From JAEUMD01 sp036768475 (GTDB taxonomy: Bacteria; Pseudomonadota; Alphaproteobacteria; Rhizobiales; Hyphomicrobiaceae): a stretch of DNA of 64,000 nucleotides. Of the stretch, positions 24,496 to 33,298 are shown one piece after another. The translations under genes were made by a program, and so were the position numbers. The stretch covers positions 98,945 through 162,944 of the forward strand of contig DAIPMW010000007.1 of assembly GCA_036768475.1 (NCBI GenBank). Reading direction: 5' to 3'. The notes below the pieces were generated by a model, which had not been told where the DNA came from, did not search any database, and was given only the letters and a program-made list of their open reading frames with translations. Position 1 is the stretch's first letter, and each line of letters starts with the position of its first letter.

Positions 24496-26515
24496 TATCC
24501 AGGTCCTTGGCGAAGGCAGCGTGCTCCTGAATGAAGCGGAAACGCGCTTCTGGTTTCGAACCCATCAAAGCGTTCACCGCCTCGGCCAGCTCGCTTGGAT
24601 CACCATCGCCGATCTCGACGCGCAGCAGCGTGCGGACACCGGGGTCCATAGTGGTTTCCTTCAGCTCTGATGCATTCATCTCGCCGAGACCCTTGAAGCG
24701 GCCGATCTTGGGTTGCGGCGATGCCTTGAACTCTTTGCGCAACAACTCGTCACGATGGCGGTCATTCAGCGCGTAGATTGACTTGGAGCCCTGCGTGATC
24801 TTGTAGAGCGGCGGAACGGCCAGAAACAGGTGGCCATGCGCGATGAGAGGCCGCATCTCCTGGTAGAAGAAGGTAATGAGCAGTGAAGCGATGTGGGCCC
24901 CGTCGACGTCGGCATCGGTCATGATGATCACGCGCTCGTAACGAAGGTCCTCATCGCGGTACTTGGCGCCTGTGCCGGCACCCAACGCGGTGATGAGGTC
25001 CGAGAGCAGCTGGTTCTGAGAGAGCTTGGCGGAGGAAGCGTTCGCAACGTTGAGGATTTTTCCGCGAAGCGGCAGGACGGCTTGAGTTTCGCGCTTGCGT
25101 GCGCTCTTGGCGGAACCGCCGGCGCTGTCGCCTTCGACGATGAAGATCTCGGTGCCCTGGGCCTGCTTGATTGTGCAGTCGGCGAGCTTGCCCGGCAGTC
25201 GCAGCTGGCGCGTCGCGGACTGGCGGCTCACCTCTTTCTCGCGACGGCGGCGCATGCGCTCTTCTGAGCGTTCGATCGCCCAGTCGAGGAGCGTGTTGGC
25301 CTGCTGGGGATTGTCGGCCAACCAGTGGTCGAAGGCATCCCGCAGGGTGGTCTCGACAATACGGACAGCTTCCTGTGTCGCCAGCTTGTCCTTGGTCTGC
25401 CCCTGGAACTCGGGCTCGCGAATAAATACCGAAAGCATCGAGGCAGCGGTCGCCATGACGTCGTCGGAAGTGATCTGGCCCGCCTTGCGGTTGCCGGCAA
25501 GATCACCATAGGCACGCAGGCCCTTGGTCAGCGCCTGGCGCAGGCCCGTCTCGTGTGTGCCGCCTTCCGGGGTTGGGATCGTATTGCAATAGGAGCGCGA
25601 GAAGCCATCGCGGTCAGCGACCCAGGCGATCGCCCACTCGACGGAGCCGTGGCCGCCCGGCTTGTCGACGCGCCCGGCGAACAGATCTTTGGCGACGCGC
25701 GTGGCGCCGTCGATGGTCGCGACGAGAAAGTCCTTGAGGCCGCCCGGGAAGTGCAGCACGGCCGTGGCCGGCGTCGTATCCTTCTCGGCCAGCAGCGAGG
25801 GGTCGCAGCTCCAACGGATCTCGACGCCGCCGAACAGATAGGCCTTGGAGCGTGCCATCGTATAAAGGCGTTCGGGTTTGAAGTGGCAGCCCTTGCCGAA
25901 GATCTGCTCGTCGGGTTTGAAGCGTATCTTGGTGCCGCGCCGGTTCATGATGGAGCCGAGCTTCTCCAGCTTCGTCTCGGCGTGGCCGCGCGAGAAAACC
26001 ATGCGGTAGAGCTGCTGGCCGCGCGCAACCTCGACGTCGAGCTTTTCGGAGAGTGCGTTGACGACGGAGACGCCGACGCCATGCAGACCACCGGACGTAT
26101 TGTAGGCCTTACCGTCGAATTTGCCGCCCGAGTGCAACGTCGTCATGATCACTTCGAGCGCTGACTTGGTCTTGAACTTGGGGTGCGGATCGACGGGAAT
26201 ACCACGGCCGTTATCGGTGACGGAGAGGAAACCCTCAGCATCTAGATGCACCTCGATGAAGGTGGCGTGCCCGGCGACTGCCTCGTCCATGGCGTTGTCG
26301 ATCACCTCGGCGAAGAGGTGGTGCATCGCCTTCTCGTCCTTGCCGCCGATGTACATGCCTGGCCGGCGGCGGACGGGCTCCAGGCCCTCGAGAACCTCGA
26401 TGTCGGCGGCGGTGTAGGCGTCGGATGCGTCTGCCGCCCCGCGATTGCGTGCGCTGGACTTGTTGCTCATAGGCCTGTCGTTGGTGGAGAAGAGGTCGCC
26501 AGTCGAGTCGTCCAT
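24491..26515 (-). CDS. parE: DNA topoisomerase IV subunit B
   Basis: ParE supplies the ATPase half of topoisomerase IV, which unlinks daughter chromosomes. The 674-residue protein has the GHKL ATPase motifs (EVIDNAMDEA, TDNGRGIPV, GGLHGVGVSVVN), the transducer region and the TOPRIM domain with EGDSAGGSAK and DADVDGAHI. The first 35 residues before AYTAADIEVLEGLEPV are Ser and Ala rich. The ATG at 26515 (MDDSTGDLF) is favoured; an ATG at 26470 is possible. The longer frame beyond it lacks homology. The stop is in repeat copy B. Confidence 0.95.
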   Translation of the reverse strand: MDDSTGDLFSTNDRPMSNKSSARNRGAADASDAYTAADIEVLEGLEPVRRRPGMYIGGKDEKAMHHLFAEVIDNAMDEAVAGHATFIEVHLDAEGFLSVTDNGRGIPVDPHPKFKTKSALEVIMTTLHSGGKFDGKAYNTSGGLHGVGVSVVNALSEKLDVEVARGQQLYRMVFSRGHAETKLEKLGSIMNRRGTKIRFKPDEQIFGKGCHFKPERLYTMARSKAYLFGGVEIRWSCDPSLLAEKDTTPATAVLHFPGGLKDFLVATIDGATRVAKDLFAGRVDKPGGHGSVEWAIAWVADRDGFSRSYCNTIPTPEGGTHETGLRQALTKGLRAYGDLAGNRKAGQITSDDVMATAASMLSVFIREPEFQGQTKDKLATQEAVRIVETTLRDAFDHWLADNPQQANTLLDWAIERSEERMRRRREKEVSRQSATRQLRLPGKLADCTIKQAQGTEIFIVEGDSAGGSAKSARKRETQAVLPLRGKILNVANASSAKLSQNQLLSDLITALGAGTGAKYRDEDLRYERVIIMTDADVDGAHIASLLITFFYQEMRPLIAHGHLFLAVPPLYKITQGSKSIYALNDRHRDELLRKEFKASPQPKIGRFKGLGEMNASELKETTMDPGVRTLLRVEIGDGDPSELAEAVNALMGSKPEARFRFIQEHAAFAKDLDI

Positions 26516-26904
26516 AGGCGTCGTTCCGGGGCAATTCGGCCATGTCGATTGGCCTAGAGGAGGCGCAACCCGGATCTGACGCTCAACGAGGCGTCCGGCG
26601 AATCTCTCGTGTCTGTCGTGTAGCTTCAGATGGCACGCGAGGCGGCGCGTTGGCAAGCTGGCGTGGTGTCGTCGTTGCAGTTGCGCCACTGGATGGAGAT
26701 AGCGCACAGCGAGCCGGGGCTGTAATCGCGGTTTTCCGAGTATTTCGATGTCGTAGCGGGTCATTTACCAGGACCTGTGTCGTTGGTCAGGCAAGCAAGC
26801 GCTTTGATGCGGCTCGCGCGCTGGCCAAGTCCGTTATTCGTTCAAGACATTGATTCAATTATATTTTCCATACATATGCGCGCTCGACCTGGGTTTATGG
26901 TGCG
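26516..26904. other. Gap between parE and the 63-residue membrane protein gene
   Basis: No gene is supported in these 389 bases, which lie upstream of parE on the minus strand and must contain its promoter. A short AT-rich segment around 26850-26880 stands out from the GC-rich surroundings. No hairpin or known motif is recognised. Confidence 0.4.
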
Positions 26905-27096
26905 CTATCCGGTGCGAGCCCGGATGAAAAATGCCAATGCTCCACCTGCCGCGCCGACCACGGCGGCAAGTGCAAGGCTCCAATCGAATGCGGAAGTTAT
27001 GTCGCCAGCCCAGATGGCCTTGCCGAGCATGTAGCTGACCCCGACGACGGAGCCGACAATGCCTCCATATATGATTTCGGCCTGGCGGCGGGTCAT
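26905..27096 (-). CDS. Small two-helix membrane protein
   Basis: A 63-residue protein with two predicted transmembrane helices (about residues 8-24 and 36-58) joined by a short loop WAGDITSAFDW. The second helix is Ala and Gly rich (ALAAVVGAAGGALAFF) and the end is basic. The ATG at 27096 is preceded by AGGAGA at a good distance, which supports translation. I do not recognise a family. It is on the minus strand between parE and panC with gaps of 389 and 88 bases, so co-transcription with panC is possible. Confidence 0.65.
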   Translation of the reverse strand: MTRRQAEIIYGGIVGSVVGVSYMLGKAIWAGDITSAFDWSLALAAVVGAAGGALAFFIRARTG

Positions 27097-27184
27097 GGCT
27101 GGTCTCCTGATGGTCAGTCGCGTTGCGCGGCAGCGTCGCTCACCCATACCTCACCGGCGACTGAGCAGGCGTCAAGCGGGGCCG

Positions 27185-28066
27185 TCAGGATCGGGCCTTC
27201 GGTCGCGGTATCGGGACGTTGTCGATCAGGCGGGTCGCGCCGAGTTTGGCCGCTGCCAACACCCGCCCCGGGCGGCCCGATCGCAACTCCCACGGCCCCA
27301 GTGTCTCGGCATCGGCGACAGCTACATAGTCGATCGGCCCAAAGCCGGCCTTTTCGAGTGTCTTGATGGCCGATTTGATGGTTGCAGCCTGCCTGCCGCC
27401 CGCAGCTACCGTCTCCGCAACGGCGCGGATCGCAGTGCACAGGGCCGGTGCGGCGGTGCGTTCCTCCGCCGACAGATACGCGTTGCGTGACGAAAGCGCC
27501 AAACCGTCCCGTTCGCGTACCGTCGCAACGCCGTGGATGGTGAGCGGCAAGTCGAGATCACGGACCATCTGGCGGATGACGCAGAGCTGCTGATAGTCCT
27601 TCTCGCCAAACAGTGCGACATCCGGTGTCACCTGGGAAAAGAGCTTGCAGCATACGGTGGCGACGCCACCGAAGTGGTGGGGTCGGAATGCGCCTTCCAG
27701 GCCCTCGGCTGCACCCTTCACCTCGATGCGGGTGGCAAAGCCCGGGCGATACATTTCTTCCGCTGCCGGTGCCCAGACGAGGTCCGCGCCGACGCTGGAG
27801 AGCTTTTCCAGATCGCCTGCCTCGTCGCGGGGATAACGGGCCAGATCCTCGTTGGGCGCGAACTGCGTCGGGTTGACGAAGATCGAGACGACGACGCGCT
27901 GGGCTTTCTTGCCGGCGACTTTGACGAGTGTCAGGTGGCCTTCGTGAAGGGCGCCCATGGTCGGGACGAGCGCGACCTGCTCGCCGGACTTGCGGTAGCG
28001 GGCGATGTGTCGGCGGAGGTCTTTGAGCGTACGTGCGATTCGGGGCGTCGTTTGATTGCGCGCCAT
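27185..28066 (-). CDS. panC: Pantothenate synthetase
   Basis: PanC joins pantoate and beta-alanine with ATP to form pantothenate, the precursor of coenzyme A. The 293-residue protein has the nucleotide-binding PTMGALHEGHLTLV, FVNPTQF, FGEKDYQQL and the KMSKS-like SSRNAYLS. The ATG at 28066 is consistent with family length; an in-frame start 17 codons earlier is less likely. No panB gene is visible nearby. It is divergent from putA with a 278-base spacer. Confidence 0.95.
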   Translation of the reverse strand: MARNQTTPRIARTLKDLRRHIARYRKSGEQVALVPTMGALHEGHLTLVKVAGKKAQRVVVSIFVNPTQFAPNEDLARYPRDEAGDLEKLSSVGADLVWAPAAEEMYRPGFATRIEVKGAAEGLEGAFRPHHFGGVATVCCKLFSQVTPDVALFGEKDYQQLCVIRQMVRDLDLPLTIHGVATVRERDGLALSSRNAYLSAEERTAAPALCTAIRAVAETVAAGGRQAATIKSAIKTLEKAGFGPIDYVAVADAETLGPWELRSGRPGRVLAAAKLGATRLIDNVPIPRPKARS

Positions 28067-28344
28067 GTTCCGTATTCCCCGTTCTGCCGCGGCAGCGCAT
28101 GCGGAAAATGTGTTCACGCGATGCGGCCAGAGAGCGGCAGGCTGTCGTCAAGCGGCGCTGGCGTCAAGTGGCGTGTGGGCGGTATCGAGCGGTCCGTGCG
28201 GACCGGGTTTTGGGCCCATGCCACATGCGCGACTTTGCGCCGGTGGCGATCTGCTAAACTGCGGCCCGGTCCGAATCGGCGGACGGCGCGGGAAGCCGAC
28301 GTCATCAAAGGTGCGCGCAGCGAGTGTGCGCGAGGCAAGGCGGC

Positions 28345-31300
28345 ATGGCGGTGTTCAAAACGACAGGAGAAACGGCGCACGGGGCCGAGGCTGCGGTTCG
28401 CCGCGCCACGATGCCGCCACGCGACGAGATCTCGGCCTATCATCTTTTCGACGAGGCGCGCCTTGTCGGTGCTTTGATCGAGCGGGCGGCATGGACCGAG
28501 GACGAGGCACACAGAACCGGGCAGCTTGCGCGGCGGCTGGTGAGTGCCGTGCGTGGTGCAAAAGTCCATGATCGCGGCTTTGATGCGTTCATGGGCGAAT
28601 ATGGGCTTTCGAGCGAGGAAGGCGTCATTTTGATGTGCCTCGCGGAGGCACTCCTGCGCATTCCCGACGCAGAGACGGCTGACCGGCTCATTGCCGACAA
28701 GATCGGCGACGGGCAGTGGGCGCGCCATCTCGGGCACTCGGGAAGCTTCTTCGTCAACGCATCGACGTTCGGTCTGATGTTGACCGGCGGTGTCGTGCGG
28801 CTTGGGGAAGCCGCCGGGCACACGCCGGTCGATGCGGTCAAGCGTCTCGTGGCGCGGACCGGCGAGGGCGTCATCCGCCAGGCGCTGAGGCGCGCCGTCA
28901 AGCTGCTCGGTGATCAGTTTGTGATCGGACCCAACATCACCAAAGCGATCAGCCGGGCGCGCGCGCTCGAGGCGGCGGGCTATCGCCTCTCCTATGACAT
29001 GCTGGGCGAGGCGGCGCGGTCGGAAGCCGATGCCAAGCGGTATTTCGACCGCTACCTCGGTGCCATCGAGGCGATCGGCAAGGCTGCAGGCGCCATGCCG
29101 TCGGGCCATGGTGATGCGCTGATGGCGCGGCCCAACATCTCGGTAAAACTTTCCGCACTGCATTCCCGATTCGAGCCCGGCAAGGAGGAACGCCTCAGGG
29201 AGGAATTGCATCCGCGCCTCATGACGCTGCTGCGCGCGGCGCGCGAACGGGGCATCGGCATCATGATCGATGCCGAAGAACAGGATCGCCTCGACACCGA
29301 GCTCGAGGTGTTCGGGCAGATGCTCACCCATGCGGCGCTCGACGGCTGGCACGGGCTCGGGCTCGCGGTGCAGGCATATTCCAAGCGCGCCATTCCTGTG
29401 TTGCGCTGGCTGCGGCGGATGTCGCAGGGCACGGGCAAGCGCATTCCGGTGCGGCTCGTCAAAGGAGCCTACTGGGACAGCGAGATCAAGTGGGCGCAGG
29501 AGCGTGGGCTTGCCGATTATCCGGTGCTGACGCGCAAGCCCCACACGGATCTCTCCTATATGGCCGCGGTGCGCTACATGTTGAGCGACCCGGCTGCGTT
29601 CTATCCCGCATTCGCGACGCACAACGCGCAATCGCTGGCTGCGGTCCATGTTGCCGGCGGCGACGCGAAGTTCGAACTGCAGCGCCTCTATGGCATGGGT
29701 GATGCGCTCTATGATGAAGTGATGGGACCGGCGGCGCTCGGACGCCCGTGCCGTGTCTATGCGCCGGTCGGCGGCCATGCGGATCTGCTCTCCTACCTCA
29801 TGCGGCGGCTCTTGGAGAATGGCGCGAACTCCTCGTTCGTCCATCAGCTTGCTGATCCCTCAGTGTCGATTGCCGAGACCGTCGCCGATCCGGTGGCCGA
29901 GTTGAGCCAGTCGTGGTCGTCGCAGGGCAAAGGGCGGATCGAAGCCGACATGAGGATCGTGAAGCCGCGCGACATACTGCGGCCCGAGCGCGCGGTCGCG
30001 GAAGGTCTGGCACTGGCCGAGCCGGCGGTGCGCGCGGCCCTGCTCGATGAGATCCGGGCGGCGCTGGCCAAACCGTTTGCGGCTGGCCCGATCGTCGATG
30101 GCAACGACGTCCAAGAGGCGGGTGAACCGCATTTCGCAATCTGTCCGCACGACCAGCGCGAGAGGCTCGGCACGGTCTCGTTCGCCTCGCGCGAGACCGT
30201 GCAGCGGGCGATTGCCGGTGCCACGGCGGCGGCGCATCGCTGGGACATGACGCCAGTCGAGGTGCGCGCATCAATCCTCGAGGCGGCGGCCGAAATGTTC
30301 CTGCGTGACCGTGCACGTCTGATGGCGGTGATGGTGCGCGAGACCGGCAAGACATTGGAGAACGCCCAGGCCGATCTGCGCGAGGCGGTGGATTTCCTGC
30401 GCTACTACGCGCAAGCCGCGCGCAAGACGTTCACCAACCCAAGCCTGCTCAAAGGACCTACGGGGGAGCGCAACACGCTGCATCTGCGCGCCCGCGGGCC
30501 GATTGCAGCGATATCGCCTTGGAACTTCCCGCTGGCGATTTTTACTGGACAGGTGGCGGCGGCGCTGGTCGCAGGCAATCCGGTGCTGGCAAAGCCCGCC
30601 GAGCAGAGCCCTATCACGGCATGGCTCGCGGTGCGCCTGCTGCATGAGGCAGGCATCCCGCCGGACTGCCTGCAACTTCTACCCGGTGCAGGAGATACCG
30701 GTGGCGCACTGGTGCGCGATCCGCGCATCAAGGGTGTGCTGTTTACGGGTTCAAACGAGACCGCCTGGACGATCCAGCGCGCTCTGGCGGAGCGGCGCGG
30801 CGCCATCGTGCCGTTCATTGCGGAGACCGGCGGCATCAACGCGATGATCGCTGATTCAAGCGCGCTGCCCGAGCAGGTGGTGCGCGATGCAGTGCGCTCG
30901 GCATTCGACAGTGCGGGGCAGCGTTGCTCGGCGGCGCGCGTCCTGTTCGTCCAGGAGGACGTTGCCGACCGCATGATCGATCTTCTTGCCGGGGCGACCG
31001 AGGCGCTCGACCTGGGCGATCCGCTCGACTATGCGACCGATATGGGGCCGGTGATCGAGGAGGAGGCTCAGGATCGCCTGGAAGCGGCCAAGCTGCGACT
31101 GGCCCGCGCGCATCGCACGATCGTCGATATCGAGCTTCCCGACGCGTGCCGGGTCGGTACATACGTGACGCCGGCCGTGTATGAGTTGAGCCGACTCGAC
31201 GACATCGGCGGCGAGATGTTCGGTCCGATCCTGACCGTGATCCGCTACCAGCGCGGGCACCTCGACAAGGTCGTCGCAGCGATCAACGCGATGGAATACG

Positions 31301-31593
31301 GCCTGACACTGAGCGTTCACAGCCGCATCGAGTCGGTAGCGGATTTCGTCGCGGAACATGCCCGCATCGGCAATATCTACATCAACCGCAACCAGATCGG
31401 CGCGGTGCCCGGCGTGCAGCCGTTCGGCGGCGAGGGGCTGTCGGGAACCGGTCCCAAGGCCGGCGGCTCGCGGATGCTTCCCGCGCTCGCCACGGAACGC
31501 GTGCTCAGCATCGATACAACGGCGGCAGGCGGAAATGCGGCGCTCCTATCGGAAGGTGCGGCGGGATCGGAAGAAATGAACGCGCCGCGATGA
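28345..31593 (+). CDS. putA: Bifunctional proline dehydrogenase / delta-1-pyrroline-5-carboxylate dehydrogenase
   Basis: PutA oxidises proline to glutamate in two steps. The 1082-residue protein has the FAD-dependent proline dehydrogenase barrel first (with LSALHSRFE, IMIDAEEQDRLD and VRLVKGAYWDSEIKWAQ), then the aldehyde dehydrogenase with SPWNFPLAIF, the general base Glu827 in AETGG and the catalytic Cys861 in SAGQRCSAAR. There is no N-terminal ribbon-helix-helix domain, so it should not repress its own gene. The ATG at 28345 is preferred; a GTG at 28324 would add seven residues. Confidence 0.95.
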   Translation: MAVFKTTGETAHGAEAAVRRATMPPRDEISAYHLFDEARLVGALIERAAWTEDEAHRTGQLARRLVSAVRGAKVHDRGFDAFMGEYGLSSEEGVILMCLAEALLRIPDAETADRLIADKIGDGQWARHLGHSGSFFVNASTFGLMLTGGVVRLGEAAGHTPVDAVKRLVARTGEGVIRQALRRAVKLLGDQFVIGPNITKAISRARALEAAGYRLSYDMLGEAARSEADAKRYFDRYLGAIEAIGKAAGAMPSGHGDALMARPNISVKLSALHSRFEPGKEERLREELHPRLMTLLRAARERGIGIMIDAEEQDRLDTELEVFGQMLTHAALDGWHGLGLAVQAYSKRAIPVLRWLRRMSQGTGKRIPVRLVKGAYWDSEIKWAQERGLADYPVLTRKPHTDLSYMAAVRYMLSDPAAFYPAFATHNAQSLAAVHVAGGDAKFELQRLYGMGDALYDEVMGPAALGRPCRVYAPVGGHADLLSYLMRRLLENGANSSFVHQLADPSVSIAETVADPVAELSQSWSSQGKGRIEADMRIVKPRDILRPERAVAEGLALAEPAVRAALLDEIRAALAKPFAAGPIVDGNDVQEAGEPHFAICPHDQRERLGTVSFASRETVQRAIAGATAAAHRWDMTPVEVRASILEAAAEMFLRDRARLMAVMVRETGKTLENAQADLREAVDFLRYYAQAARKTFTNPSLLKGPTGERNTLHLRARGPIAAISPWNFPLAIFTGQVAAALVAGNPVLAKPAEQSPITAWLAVRLLHEAGIPPDCLQLLPGAGDTGGALVRDPRIKGVLFTGSNETAWTIQRALAERRGAIVPFIAETGGINAMIADSSALPEQVVRDAVRSAFDSAGQRCSAARVLFVQEDVADRMIDLLAGATEALDLGDPLDYATDMGPVIEEEAQDRLEAAKLRLARAHRTIVDIELPDACRVGTYVTPAVYELSRLDDIGGEMFGPILTVIRYQRGHLDKVVAAINAMEYGLTLSVHSRIESVADFVAEHARIGNIYINRNQIGAVPGVQPFGGEGLSGTGPKAGGSRMLPALATERVLSIDTTAAGGNAALLSEGAAGSEEMNAPR

Positions 31594-31748
31594 TGTTCAG
31601 CCAGGCAAACCCTGAGCGGGCTTGCCGCTACGGCGCGCCCGCCGGGATTGCTTCCGCGGACGTCGAGCGCCATGTTCATTTCGGATGACAGCATCAGTCC
31701 GGCAAAGTGCCGGGCAATTGGCCCCGTACCGGAGCCGAGGCTTTGAAC

Positions 31749-32564
31749 ATGAGCAAGATCGGCAAGCCACCGGAAAAGAGGATCGTGGGGGACGGAACGG
31801 CCTCGCAGAGCAAGCCTCCCGCGTCGACCGAACAGGGCGGCCTGCCGTCGGCTGAGCGGACCAGCGATTACGAGGTCGCCGATTTCATCGCGAAGATGAA
31901 GTCGGTCGGGCCGCTTCATGCGGGTGCGCGCGGGCGGCTCATCTTTGCGATGGACGCAACGATGAGCCGGGCACCGACCTGGGATATGGCGCTGGCGCAT
32001 CAGGCAGAGATGTTCGAGGCGGTCAGAGCGGTCGGCGGGCTCGACGTACAACTTGTCTATTTCCGTGGATCCGGTGAGTGCCGAGCGTCCAGATGGGTGT
32101 CAGATCCGGCAGCGCTTGCGCGGCTCATGACCACCGTCTCGTGCCAGGGCGGCAAGACGCAGATCGGCAAGGTCCTGGGGCATGCACGATCGGAGGCGTC
32201 GCATCAGAAGGTCAGCGCGATGGTCTACGTGGGCGATTGTGTCGAGGAGGACGTCGATCTCTTATGCGCCAAATCGGGCGAACTGAAGCTCGTCGGCATT
32301 CCGGTGTTCCTGTTCCAGGAAGGGCGCGACGCGAATGCGAGCGTTGCCTTTGCTGAAATCGCGCGCATCACGGGCGGTGCGCATTGCCGGTTCGATCAGG
32401 GCGCTGGTACGCAGCTTCGCGATCTTTTGACGGCGGTGGCGGTCTATGCGGCAGGCGGTCGGCATGCACTCGAGGCGCTGACCGACCGGCGCGGCGGTGA
32501 GGGCGCAGCCAAGCTTCTCGCCGCACTGCCGGCTCCGCGAATGCCGCCGAGGGGACGTGGTTGA
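31749..32564 (+). CDS. VWA-like domain protein
   Basis: A 271-residue soluble protein with a von Willebrand A-like core: LIFAMDATMSRAPTWDMA contains a DxTxS metal-site variant (Asp, Thr, Ser), followed by LVYFRG and VYVGDCVEED, another acidic end of a strand. The first 50 residues are polar and rich in Ser, Pro and Lys. Its stop overlaps the start of a J-domain gene by one base, so they are probably co-translated. The role is unknown; VWA domains usually mediate protein contacts. The start ATG is inferred from the conserved region's position. Confidence 0.75.
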   Translation: MSKIGKPPEKRIVGDGTASQSKPPASTEQGGLPSAERTSDYEVADFIAKMKSVGPLHAGARGRLIFAMDATMSRAPTWDMALAHQAEMFEAVRAVGGLDVQLVYFRGSGECRASRWVSDPAALARLMTTVSCQGGKTQIGKVLGHARSEASHQKVSAMVYVGDCVEEDVDLLCAKSGELKLVGIPVFLFQEGRDANASVAFAEIARITGGAHCRFDQGAGTQLRDLLTAVAVYAAGGRHALEALTDRRGGEGAAKLLAALPAPRMPPRGRG

Positions 32565-33265
32565 TGCGCACGCTCCTGCTGTCTGTCGCGGCGGTAGCCG
32601 TCATTGCGCTTCTCTTGCGGTGGTTTCTCAAGACGAGCCCGGCGGTGATGGCGCTGCGTATCCGGCAGGTCGGTGGCGTGCTGTCGTTCGTGGTTGCCGC
32701 GTTCCTCATGTTTCGTGGCGCCGTCCAGCTGGCGGTGCCGATTGCCATGTTGGGGCTGTGGCTATTCGCGGGCAGTGGCGGCGGGGTGTTCCGCCCGGCC
32801 GGTCGGCGGGATGGCCAGTCCTCCCATGTCGTGACGGACCATTTGGAAATGCGGCTCGATCTGGAGACGGGGCAGATCACAGGGCGTGTGCTCAAAGGCA
32901 TCTTCTCCGGCCGGCAGATCGAGAGCCTGCGGCCTGAGGAGCTGGCACTGCTCTGGCAGGATTGCCGGATTGCCGATCCACAGTCGGCACAGATCATCGA
33001 GACTTATCTCGATCAGGTGCATCCCTCTTGGCGAGACGACGTGAAGCGCGGAGAGGAGCGCTTCTCAGGCGGACCGGACGGGCGAATGGGCGTGGAGGAA
33101 GCCTATGAGATCCTGGGACTGAAAGCCGGTGCCAGTCGCGACCAGATCCGTCAGGCGCATCGCGAGCTGATGTTGAGGCTGCATCCTGATCGCGGCGGCT
33201 CCACTTACCTTGCTGCGAAGATCAACGAGGCAAAGGATGTGCTGCTCGGTTCTGTCGGCGAGTAG
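32564..33265 (+). CDS. Membrane-anchored J-domain protein
   Basis: A 233-residue protein with two N-terminal hydrophobic helices (about residues 1-20 and 33-66) and a C-terminal J domain (from about residue 175, EEAYEILGLKAGASRDQIRQAH), with the HPD motif in LRLHPDRGGS. This is a TIM14/DjlA-like arrangement: a membrane-tethered cochaperone that would activate a DnaK on the cytoplasmic face. The ATG at 32564 overlaps the VWA gene's stop. It converges on the DacF-like gene after 33 bases. Confidence 0.85.
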   Translation: MRTLLLSVAAVAVIALLLRWFLKTSPAVMALRIRQVGGVLSFVVAAFLMFRGAVQLAVPIAMLGLWLFAGSGGGVFRPAGRRDGQSSHVVTDHLEMRLDLETGQITGRVLKGIFSGRQIESLRPEELALLWQDCRIADPQSAQIIETYLDQVHPSWRDDVKRGEERFSGGPDGRMGVEEAYEILGLKAGASRDQIRQAHRELMLRLHPDRGGSTYLAAKINEAKDVLLGSVGE

Positions 33266-33298
33266 GCGTCTCGGGATGTGCCGCCGATGCCGCCGGGA

